From positions 1-23,016 of the forward strand of contig JBCCFC010000033.1 of the NCBI GenBank assembly GCA_039029935.1: DNA of 23,016 nt, in the 5' to 3' direction. A program made the translations under genes and the position numbers. Shown here piece by piece: positions 1-7,181 of the stretch (position 1 is the stretch's first letter; every line of letters begins with the position of its first letter). A model generated the notes under the pieces. It ran no database searches and was not told the origin of the DNA. It worked only from the letters and a program-made list of their open reading frames with translations. Origin of the DNA: G039029935 sp039029935 (GTDB lineage Bacteria > Chloroflexota > Anaerolineae > Caldilineales > Caldilineaceae).

Positions 1-2861
1 GAATCGATGGCAAGGGCATACTTCTCTAAAGTTGTAGCATAGTGGTCTGCAACATCCTCTGCATATACGTCAGGTGTTGAAGCCTTGCCAGCCAGTCCAC
101 GATAGACATCGTAGGCAAATAAACCCCATCCTGTATTTGGTGAAGCGATTACATAATCGGCCAGCCCTTCGACAATTGAGGTATTTTCAAACAACCCAAA
201 AGAGCAGCCATCAAAATGAACAACATTCAGATGATGACCCAATTCCTTGACTTCTAAAATTGCTTCTCGAATTTCACTTGGTTCAAGCGTGGAGAGTTCA
301 GGATTTTCGTTTGTTGTTTTATCTGGCCCCATGCCTCTGACCCCATTTGCATGGCCGAGGATAGAAAGCGCATAATAATCACTATTATCAAACTTATCAA
401 ACCCCCATCTCAAAAATTTAACTAGTGTATCGGCGTCATCCATACGTTGTTCTTCTAAATCCTTGACCTCCCACAAACCATTATTATCAAGTGTGTAGTA
501 AGAAGAGCCATTAGCACCTATTCCATCAAATAAGATCACCATATGCACTTGCGATTCTGGATGTCCTTCGAGCTTCTTCAATCGATTTAACATGCCCGTA
601 TTTGAACTTAAACTCAAATATGGATAAAGGTTATTATCACCAATAGCATAGATGAATAGTGCCCTAGTTTCCGAATTTGTCGAAAGGGTATCACTTGGAG
701 GTTGTGTAGGATCAGTTCGTACCGGAATTTTCGCACTATAGCGACTCCAAAGGCTGCTTTGTTGTTGGTCGTGCCGAAATGTATGTGTTCGCATCCGCAC
801 ATAATACGCTGTGTCCATCGGTAATTCATTGATTACATAGGAAGTATGTGATTTGTCTACGGCTCCTTCTGGCTGATCCGGACCATCACTTGAAATATAG
901 ATTTCATATTTTCCGTTCTTATCTTGAAATTCAATAGGGACCCACTCAAGATTGAAATTATCAAAGTCTTTCAAACGAACGACAAGATTACTCGGTGGAA
1001 CCGTCTGCGTGGCATCCCAATTACCCGCCCTCTCATCAAAAAATGCCACCAAATCGACATGTATATCTGTATCCGTGCGGTCAATGCAGTTATAATCGAG
1101 CAAGAGGTTGGTCAACTCACCTAACTCGGTCAGTTCAATGGGCAGATGGTTAATTTGGTGATGTTCAGCATCCATGCGGGCATGCATCAATCCATCAACA
1201 AATTCATAACCACAATGCAACTGATTTGCACTCAGGTCCAGCGTCTTTAAATTCTCCAAATGACCAATCTCTGGTGGGATATGTTCACCTCTGAGCAGAT
1301 TGTGAGCAAGGGACAATTGTTGGAGTTCGGCTAAATCGCCAATAGTACTCGGTAGACTTTGTAGTTGGTTTGCGGTTAGATTAAATTCTTTAAGGTGCGT
1401 GAGACCACGAATTTCGGAGGGAATGGTGATTAGCTGATTATGATCTATGGACAACGATTCCAATTCTGTTAACTCACCAATGCCCGATATATTGGTCAAT
1501 TGGTTCTCGCTCATATCAAGCATTGTGAGGCTCGTTAACCGCGAAACGCCTTCGGGTAAATTTTCTAGTTTGTTGGCCGCCAAATTAAGTGTATGTAAGT
1601 CCGTCAATTGGTTGATTGAGGCTGGTAACGTCTCAAATTCATTTCGGCTGAGGTCAAGTCTCGTTAGTACTGTATTGTAGCGTGTAACATGACTGATATC
1701 ATCCAGTTGATTATCACTCAGATTCAGTGCTTTAAGCATGGATAGATTGGCGAATTCAGCGGATAGCTCACGAAGTCCATTCTGACTGAGATCGAGTGTC
1801 TTCAAATTTACAAGTGCGCCAATGCTTGCGGGGATTGACAGTAGCCCTATATTGCTTAGGTTGAGTACATTGAGGTTTGTCAGATGGGCCGTCACAGTTG
1901 GAAACGTTTGTAGTCGATTCCCAGCCAGCCCCAATTCTTCCAACTCAGATAGGTTGCGAAGCTCAGAGGGAAGACTTTCCAGCCGATTATTTTCGATATA
2001 CAATTTCTTCAAGCCAGTCAAGTTACCAATCGTCGTTGGGACCGTCACAAGCTCATTAGCAGACAGGGAAAGATAGGTCAAATTAGAGAGACTGACAATC
2101 TCGGATGGAGTAATCTGTAATAAATTCCCGCCCAGATCAAGTTCCCTGAGATTGGTAAGTTGGCTAAGTTCGGGAGGGATGTCATGGAGTTGATTAGAGC
2201 GCAGGCGAAGTTGCTCCAACTGAGCAAGGTTGCCAAAGCTACTAGGGATACTTGTCAAGCGATTGTCATGTAGCCAGAGCGTTGTCAAATTGCGAAGATT
2301 TCCCATTTCGCCGGGTAGAATATTTTCTTCAAGCCGATTATTATTGAGATAAAGTGTTTGCAGGCTGATTAGATTACCAATCTCGCGGGGTAAAACGCTA
2401 ATGTGGTTGTTGTCTAGTTCCAGTCTGGTTAATTGAGATAACTCACCAATCCGAGCATGGGAGCCAATCAACTCATTGTTCGATAAAGAAAGCGTTGTCA
2501 AATTCGGCAAATCACCAATTTCTGCAGGAATTCGCTTCTGTAGCCCCCGCCCTGAAAGTTCTAACGTAACCACTGACTCAGCATCACAGATGACACCTGA
2601 CCACAAACAGGGCGTTGTAGTCTGTAACCATCCTCGATTATCCGTCCACAAGTCCCCTTCTGTCTGCATGTAAATTGCCGCCAACGCCTCACATTCGGGC
2701 TGTGGCAGTTCTGTGACAGTAGCGCAGTCAAAGCGGGTCTGGGCAGGCAGGTGCTGATGAGGCTGGTCTTGTGCGGTTGCTGTGTAGGGAACATGTGTCA
2801 TACTTAGTGAGAGTAGACCGACAATCAATATGATGCGTATCAGTGTTTTGGTGATTGGCAT
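1..2861 (-). CDS. Secreted LRR-Fn3-clostripain (peptidase C11) protein, C-terminus cut by window edge
   Basis: An open frame runs without a stop from ATG 2861 to the left edge (953 codons). The start has AAGGAG (2868-2873) six bases upstream. Residues 1-30 form a signal peptide (basic start, hydrophobic core, ATA-Q cleavage-like site). Residues 35-95 are a cap of the type WTDNRGW...CLWSGVIC. About 21 leucine-rich repeats of 23 residues (LxxLxLxxNxLxxIPxxIGxL) span about 97-605. Residues 622-715 look like a fibronectin III domain (PPSNL...YEIYISS...YYVRMRT). From about 733 a clostripain-type domain starts (LFIYAIGDNNL), with catalytic His837 in LGHANG and Cys886 in FDGCSFG. C11 enzymes are Cys/His-dyad proteases, usually cleaving after Arg or Lys. 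The inferred role is an exported protease with a protein-binding LRR arm; its target is unknown. The gene lies 320 bp downstream of the transferase gene on the same strand. Confidence 0.9.
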   Translation of the reverse strand, partial: MPITKTLIRIILIVGLLSLSMTHVPYTATAQDQPHQHLPAQTRFDCATVTELPQPECEALAAIYMQTEGDLWTDNRGWLQTTTPCLWSGVICDAESVVTLELSGRGLQKRIPAEIGDLPNLTTLSLSNNELIGSHARIGELSQLTRLELDNNHISVLPREIGNLISLQTLYLNNNRLEENILPGEMGNLRNLTTLWLHDNRLTSIPSSFGNLAQLEQLRLRSNQLHDIPPELSQLTNLRELDLGGNLLQITPSEIVSLSNLTYLSLSANELVTVPTTIGNLTGLKKLYIENNRLESLPSELRNLSELEELGLAGNRLQTFPTVTAHLTNLNVLNLSNIGLLSIPASIGALVNLKTLDLSQNGLRELSAEFANLSMLKALNLSDNQLDDISHVTRYNTVLTRLDLSRNEFETLPASINQLTDLHTLNLAANKLENLPEGVSRLTSLTMLDMSENQLTNISGIGELTELESLSIDHNQLITIPSEIRGLTHLKEFNLTANQLQSLPSTIGDLAELQQLSLAHNLLRGEHIPPEIGHLENLKTLDLSANQLHCGYEFVDGLMHARMDAEHHQINHLPIELTELGELTNLLLDYNCIDRTDTDIHVDLVAFFDERAGNWDATQTVPPSNLVVRLKDFDNFNLEWVPIEFQDKNGKYEIYISSDGPDQPEGAVDKSHTSYVINELPMDTAYYVRMRTHTFRHDQQQSSLWSRYSAKIPVRTDPTQPPSDTLSTNSETRALFIYAIGDNNLYPYLSLSSNTGMLNRLKKLEGHPESQVHMVILFDGIGANGSSYYTLDNNGLWEVKDLEEQRMDDADTLVKFLRWGFDKFDNSDYYALSILGHANGVRGMGPDKTTNENPELSTLEPSEIREAILEVKELGHHLNVVHFDGCSFGLFENTSIVEGLADYVIASPNTGWGLFAYDVYRGLAGKASTPDVYAEDVADHYATTLEKYALAID

Positions 2862-3181
2862 AATTGGCTCCTTGGTTCCATTGATCAATGTGTATTTGGG
2901 CATCATCTATATAAACCAAGATATACGCCATTTTCCCCAATTAATTTGAAATTTATGCAATGGTCAATTAGGAATATGACAAGTTGAGCTATGGGGTCAC
3001 CCCTGTGAAGACATGAATTCACTCTGGCACGACGCTAATTCCTACCCTCATAGGAGTGACTCAATGGGTTGAACAAACTATTCAAGCTGTGAATGTCCAT
3101 TATATTATTTGAGAAATGAGATTATCTAATGAAGTTGAGAAGACACAATTATTGATGATGAGATGAGTTGAGTTGAGGTAT
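2862..3181. other. Intergenic region upstream of the LRR-protease gene
   Basis: This 320-bp AT-rich stretch holds no credible gene; the short frames here have no ribosome-binding site or recognisable product. It contains the ribosome-binding site and presumably the promoter of the LRR-protease gene, plus a short inverted repeat GGGGT-C-ACCCC near 2993-3003. No T-tract terminator for the upstream transferase gene is visible. Confidence 0.5.
2939..2967 (-). promoter_or_regulatory. Possible promoter of the LRR-protease gene
   Basis: On the minus strand TTGACC (2962-2967) is followed after 17 bases by TTAATT (2939-2944), about 80 bp upstream of the start codon. The -35 box is good and the -10 box weak. 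The 11-mer TTGACCATTGC also occurs at the -35 region of the first EF-hand gene. Confidence 0.3.
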
Positions 3182-4246
3182 TCACTCTTCCTGACTTGCC
3201 CAAATCAGAATCATGAGGGTCAGCAATCCCAGTGCAATCAACGCCACCAGTTTATAGATGCGATCATCCAACAAGAGTGTCAAACTCCCAAACAAGGCAC
3301 AAAAGAGCCAATAGCCAAAGACAATGGTGCGTTCGCTCAACCCTCGGTCAATCAACCGAAAATGTAGGTGGTCGCGCCCACCTTGTGCTGGTGATACACC
3401 ACGACGCCAACGGCTGATGATGAGCCATGCCACGTCCAATGCAGGAAGTCCCAGCACAAGCATGACGGTTGCAAGGCGCGCACCACCGATGATGCCCAGT
3501 GTGGCGATAATAAAACCGAGGAAGTAGCTCCCTGTACTCCCCATGAAGATGGTGGCAGGGGCAAAGTTGAAAGGGAGGAAGCCAAGGACTGCCCCCAACA
3601 GTGCCATTGGCAAGACGGCCACGCTCAACTGTGATGGGTCCATGATAAAGATCATATGAACGGCCAATACAATACAAAAGATTGCAGTTGTGCCTGCCAC
3701 AAGCCCATTGAGTCCGTCTAGCCAGTTGACTGTGTTCATCATGCCCATAAACCAAAAAATGGTCACACTATAGACCAACCACCATACAAAGCCATCTTCG
3801 CCAAAGAGAAATCCATCCCCAAAGGGGTTGTTGACATGCTTGATGAAAATCAATCCTGCAATGGCAATGAGGCTCGCCCCTAATTGGATGGCATATTGAG
3901 GGAGGCTAGACCAGTCGTAGCGGTCATCGAGATAGCCACCAATAACGCAGAAAAGGCTACCAAGCAGCAGCGCAATCAGACGGCGGCTTTCCAGCGGATC
4001 ATCAGTTTGTGGCAACCAAGCACGATACGGTGGCGGCAAGAGGGCTTGCAGTGTGATGATGAGCAGCACGACAAAAAAGAAGCCCGCAAACATGGCAATG
4101 CCACCAGTGCGTGGAATCACACCGTTATGTTTGCGTCGTCCACCCGGTCTATCCACCAGTCCAACGCGATGGCCGATGCCCGTGGCGATAGGGATACAGA
4201 GTGCTGTAATGACAAAGGCAACTGCCGCAATAAGAATGAAAATCAT
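3182..4246 (-). CDS. MraY/WecA-family polyprenyl-phosphate sugar-1-phosphate transferase
   Basis: This 354-residue polytopic membrane protein has about ten hydrophobic segments. Family members move a sugar-1-phosphate from a UDP-sugar to a polyprenyl phosphate at the inner face of the membrane, the first step of wall, teichoic acid or O-antigen type glycan synthesis. Visible motifs are the loop with GGRRKHNGVIPRTGG (35-49), DD at 107-108, NWLDGLNG (174-181) and HLHFRL (293-298). The single-His HxHFR pattern and length favour the WecA/TagO branch over MraY. The usual FMGDxGS magnesium motif reads FMGSTGS here, with Ser237 in place of the Asp. The epimerase gene lies 170 bp upstream on the same strand, so both may serve one polysaccharide pathway. 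The ribosome-binding site is weak. Family is certain; exact substrate is not. Confidence 0.88.
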   Translation of the reverse strand: MIFILIAAVAFVITALCIPIATGIGHRVGLVDRPGGRRKHNGVIPRTGGIAMFAGFFFVVLLIITLQALLPPPYRAWLPQTDDPLESRRLIALLLGSLFCVIGGYLDDRYDWSSLPQYAIQLGASLIAIAGLIFIKHVNNPFGDGFLFGEDGFVWWLVYSVTIFWFMGMMNTVNWLDGLNGLVAGTTAIFCIVLAVHMIFIMDPSQLSVAVLPMALLGAVLGFLPFNFAPATIFMGSTGSYFLGFIIATLGIIGGARLATVMLVLGLPALDVAWLIISRWRRGVSPAQGGRDHLHFRLIDRGLSERTIVFGYWLFCALFGSLTLLLDDRIYKLVALIALGLLTLMILIWASQEE

Positions 4247-4260
4247 GGATGCCTATCTTG

Positions 4261-4320
4261 GTATTATTCGACTTGGCTATCTGTTGTCAGCCCGCAGATA
4301 ACCAATCTGCGATACTATTC
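4261..4320 (+). repeat. Cloverleaf-type dispersed repeat, partial/diverged copy 3
   Basis: This lies between the epimerase and transferase genes. Its right half (4293-4316: a GCAGAT/ATCTGC stem with loop AACCA, then GATACT) matches the right half of the copy at 19317-19395, with one compensatory base-pair change and a loop that is the exact reverse complement. Its left half (TTGGCTATCTG, GTCA) matches more loosely. On the minus strand it would sit in the leader or upstream region of the transferase gene. Confidence 0.6.
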
Positions 4321-4416
4321 GTTCATGTATACTATGCACACCAAGAAGCATAACACAGGATGATCAAATAATACAGTCTGCTTAACTACCACGTGACCGT
4401 TTTACCCAAACTCAAT

Positions 4417-5418
4417 CTATGCAGTTCCTCTACTCATCATTTCCTGTTGCCATACGAGTTGATTACGTAGGCCATCTATGATGGATGTGGAAGGTGTATA
4501 CCCTAATAGTCGTTGCGCTTTGCCAAAATCAGCTACAGTGCGCCGTTGATCCCCTGCACGCGGTGGACCATGTGTTGTGTGCGGTTCTTTGCCCGACAAT
4601 TCGGCCAACATCTCCAGCACTTGGTTGACATTGACCTCATCACCACCACCAATGTTAAATGTTTCGCCAACGCTGTTGTCAGGATGAATTGCCGCTAGCT
4701 TGATACCTTGCACACAGTCAGCAATGTAGGTGTTGCTACGGCTGTCCGTGCCATCACCATCAATGGTAATCAACTCATTGTTCAGCATGGCGCGGATAAA
4801 AATGTTATAGCCCATGTCCGGTCGCTGTCCGGGTCCATAAACCGAGTAAAGTCGTAGTACAGTGACAGGCAGCTCATAATTGGCAGCGTAGGCCCAACAC
4901 AGTCGTTCCGCTGCCAGTTTGGTAATCCCATAAGGCGAGACAGGCTCTGTTGGTGACTCTTCATTGCCCGTTGCAAAGCGTCCATAGGCAGATGAGGTCG
5001 AAATCTTGATAAAATGGTTGGCAGTACGTTTAGCAGTACGTTTAGCAGTGCGTTTAGCATTGCTTGTCGCATTGCCATTAACCACAGCCTCTAGCAACCG
5101 TTGTGTTGCCTGAATATTACAGGTCATATAGCTGTCAAACTCGTTCCAACTGCGCCGCAGCCCAGCCATCGCCGCCAGATGAAAGACCGTCTCCACACCA
5201 TCCACAATCGGTGCGAGATCGTCTGCGCGCAGGTCAACCTCATAAAATGTAAAGTTCGCATGGTCCTGAAACCGTTCCAAATTCGCCTCTTTGAGTGGCC
5301 GAGGATAATAGGGAATAAAGGCATCCACCCCAATCACCCTATGCCCATCAGCCAACAACGTCTCACACAAATTGGAGCCAACAAACCCAGCCGCCCCCGT
5401 CACTAGACATGTCGTCAT
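4417..5418 (-). CDS. NAD-dependent epimerase/dehydratase (extended SDR, nucleotide-sugar epimerase-like)
   Basis: This is an extended short-chain dehydrogenase of 333 residues. The ATG at 5418 is chosen, with AAAGGA seven bases upstream, rather than the TTG at 5421. The Rossmann motif GAAGFVG is at 8-14. The active site includes STSSAYG (140-146) and YGITK, with Tyr163 and Lys167. A C-terminal nucleotide-sugar segment reads RLYSVYGPGQRPDMG. The closest families are UDP-glucose/UDP-glucuronate 4-epimerases and related dehydratases, which interconvert nucleotide sugars in the cytosol for surface glycans. The neighbouring polyprenyl-phosphate transferase fits that role. An in-frame 12-bp tandem repeat encodes three AKRT units (121-132) just before the active-site strand, which is unusual. 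The substrate cannot be told from sequence alone. Confidence 0.88.
   Translation of the reverse strand: MTTCLVTGAAGFVGSNLCETLLADGHRVIGVDAFIPYYPRPLKEANLERFQDHANFTFYEVDLRADDLAPIVDGVETVFHLAAMAGLRRSWNEFDSYMTCNIQATQRLLEAVVNGNATSNAKRTAKRTAKRTANHFIKISTSSAYGRFATGNEESPTEPVSPYGITKLAAERLCWAYAANYELPVTVLRLYSVYGPGQRPDMGYNIFIRAMLNNELITIDGDGTDSRSNTYIADCVQGIKLAAIHPDNSVGETFNIGGGDEVNVNQVLEMLAELSGKEPHTTHGPPRAGDQRRTVADFGKAQRLLGYTPSTSIIDGLRNQLVWQQEMMSRGTA
5021..5080 (-). repeat. 12-bp tandem repeat inside the epimerase gene
   Basis: On the plus strand GCAGTACGTTTA occurs twice in a row (5021-5044), then GCAGTGCGTTTA (5045-5056), then two decayed units starting GCATTGC (5057-5080). The unit is a multiple of three and encodes AKRT, so the frame is kept. 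Confidence 0.85.
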
Positions 5419-5444
5419 CAATTATTCCTTTCGATTTTTATGGC

Positions 5445-5595
5445 AAAGTTGAAGAGTTAAAGAGTTGAAAGTTGAAAGTTGAAGAGTTGAAAGTTGAAAG
5501 TTGAAAGTTGAAAGTTGATTGTTCGCTAATCACTGTTCACTGTTCACTCATCACTGTTCACTGTTCACTGTTCACTGTTCACTGTTCACTCATCA
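5445..5595. repeat. Two adjacent heptamer tandem-repeat arrays
   Basis: 5445-5519 consists of AGTTGAA-type heptamers with a few variants such as GAGTTAA. From 5531 to about 5600 the sequence switches to CACTGTT-type heptamers with interspersed CACTCAT units. The second array runs into the amidase stop codon: its decayed units encode the last residues. The block fills the space between the epimerase start (5418) and the amidase end (5596). Frames read through it are artefacts of the repeat. Confidence 0.9.
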
Positions 5596-7014
5596 CTATT
5601 TACTCATCGCTGGTCGTTGCTTCCAAAATTCCGTCGCTTGCTCAAAGGCATGGGCCAACTGGAGGACACCAATGTCGTCGTTGCGGCGACCGACAATTTG
5701 TACACCAACAGGTAGCCCCTCTTCAGTGAAACCGCACGGAACAGAAATGGCCGGATGTCCTGTCACCGTGATGTAGTAGCAGGATTTCATCCAGTCAATA
5801 TAGGTCTCCATCTCAACACCGGCAATGTCTGTGATGTATGGCTGTGTGACATCAAAGGGTGGCACTTGGCTGACAGGCAGAATTAAGAATTCGTATTCCT
5901 CCATAAACTGAGCAAAGCGTGCATACATGGCCGTACGTTTTACCTCTACCTGACCAATCTGCGGACCTGTGAGATTCTTGCCCATCTCTATATTCCAGAT
6001 GACTGTATCCTTCATCTTATCACGATGTTCATCCAATAGCGCACCCATTGAAATTTCAAATTGGAAGGCTCGCAGCACCTTAAAGACCTCGTCGGCATCA
6101 GTCATATCAGGATGCGCATCAACAACCACACAGCCGATATCGCCAAAGACAGGTCGTTGTGCGTCAATAGTTGTCGTAATACGTGGGTCTACTGGGAAAT
6201 CGCCAAGATCATGGCTCCAAGCGATTTTTGTTCCCTTGAAATCGCGATCCAATGATTGGGTGAAAGCCTGCCCCGATTCTCGGAGCGATCTTGGCGCATT
6301 GATATGTGGACCAAAGATAGCACTACACATCAACGCAACATCTTCCACTGTACGCGCCATAGGCCCATCCGTGCTGACCGATGACCAGCCGACAAGCGAG
6401 GGCCATGAGGGAACACGGCCTAATGAGGGGCGAAAGCCGACAACATTGCAAAAGTTGGCCGGATTACGCAACGATCCACCCATATCGCTCCCGTCGGCAA
6501 GAGGTTGCATACCACATGCCAACGCAACGGCTGCCCCCCCGCTGCTACCACCGCAAGTTTTGCTGGTATCATACGGGTTGACGGTTGCACCAAAGACCGG
6601 ATTAAAGGTCTGGGACCCCGCACCAAATTCTGGCACATTGGTTTTGCCGATTGTGATTGCACCCGCTTGCTTGAGCCGATGGACAATCAACGCATCTTGA
6701 TCCGGCACAAAGTCAGCAAAGATGGGTGAGCCAGAGGTCGTGCGGATCCCCTTGGTCAAGGCCAGGTCCTTGTGTGCAATGGGCAACCCCATCAGCGGAC
6801 CGACCTCTTCGCCTTTTGCCAGTGCATCATCGGTTGCCTTGGCTTGCACACGTGCCTGCTCTGCCACCAGCGTGACGATGGCATTCACGTTGGGGTTGAT
6901 GCGCTCAATTTGAGCCAAATGTGCATCCATCACCTCGGTGACAGAAAGTGTTTTGGATTGAATACTCTTGACAAGCTGTTTGGCTGTCATAAAACAGATT
7001 TCGTTGGTTGACAT
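5596..7014 (-). CDS. Amidase signature (GatA-like) family hydrolase
   Basis: This 472-residue cytosolic enzyme has the complete amidase-signature triad: Lys82 (AHKDLALT), the cis-Ser in GGSSGG (155-160), and nucleophile Ser181 in GSDMGGSLRNPA. The family hydrolyses amide bonds (aliphatic, aryl or peptide amides); some members are the GatA subunit of tRNA amidotransferase. No gatB or gatC is nearby and the C-terminal half differs from typical GatA, so a free-standing amidase is more likely. The start at 7014 has GGTGA seven bases upstream. The gene is transcribed away from sat-cysC; the two share a 167-bp divergent region with a large hairpin. Its stop codon lies at the edge of the heptamer array. 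Substrate unknown. Confidence 0.9.
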   Translation of the reverse strand: MSTNEICFMTAKQLVKSIQSKTLSVTEVMDAHLAQIERINPNVNAIVTLVAEQARVQAKATDDALAKGEEVGPLMGLPIAHKDLALTKGIRTTSGSPIFADFVPDQDALIVHRLKQAGAITIGKTNVPEFGAGSQTFNPVFGATVNPYDTSKTCGGSSGGAAVALACGMQPLADGSDMGGSLRNPANFCNVVGFRPSLGRVPSWPSLVGWSSVSTDGPMARTVEDVALMCSAIFGPHINAPRSLRESGQAFTQSLDRDFKGTKIAWSHDLGDFPVDPRITTTIDAQRPVFGDIGCVVVDAHPDMTDADEVFKVLRAFQFEISMGALLDEHRDKMKDTVIWNIEMGKNLTGPQIGQVEVKRTAMYARFAQFMEEYEFLILPVSQVPPFDVTQPYITDIAGVEMETYIDWMKSCYYITVTGHPAISVPCGFTEEGLPVGVQIVGRRNDDIGVLQLAHAFEQATEFWKQRPAMSK

Positions 7015-7068
7015 GATACATTCACCGTTTTCATAGTTGATTCGTCTAAAAATGAATTTTGTTTTATT

Positions 7069-7077
7069 ATTGTAGCA
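7069..7077 (-). promoter_or_regulatory. Possible extended -10 promoter of the amidase gene
   Basis: The minus strand reads TGCTACAAT (TG-N-TACAAT, an extended -10 form) about 55 bases upstream of the amidase start. No good -35 box was found, so this is tentative. Confidence 0.3.
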
Positions 7078-7082
7078 TAGAG

Positions 7083-7162
7083 AGTTGATAGTTAATAGTT
7101 GATAGTTGATAGTGAAAAATCAACTGTCAACTGTCAGCTATCAACTGTCAACTATCAACTAT
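7083..7162. repeat. Heptamer repeats forming a 28-bp hairpin in the sat-cysC leader
   Basis: The left arm 7083-7110 (AGTTGAT/AGTTAAT heptamers) pairs with 7119-7146 (ATCAACT/GTCAACT heptamers). I count 27 of 28 positions paired, three of them G-U, with an 8-nt loop. Heptamers continue to 7162, ending just before the ribosome-binding site AAAGGAG (7165-7171). On the minus strand the same DNA lies upstream of the amidase. Confidence 0.85.
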
Positions 7163-7181
7163 ACAAAGGAGTTTTTCGGAT

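Noticed and set aside
3884..4363. Plus-strand frame of 159 codons
   Set aside because: Antisense to the transferase gene; composition is that of a shadow frame.
5445..5595. CRISPR array
   Set aside because: The units are 7 bp and contiguous, with no spacers; no cas gene is nearby.
5508..5776. Repetitive frames on the plus strand with VHCSL-like repeats
   Set aside because: Products of the heptamer array and of the antisense strand of the amidase gene.
5969..6700. Long plus-strand frame of 243 codons
   Set aside because: Antisense to a fully conserved amidase gene; no recognisable product or ribosome-binding site.
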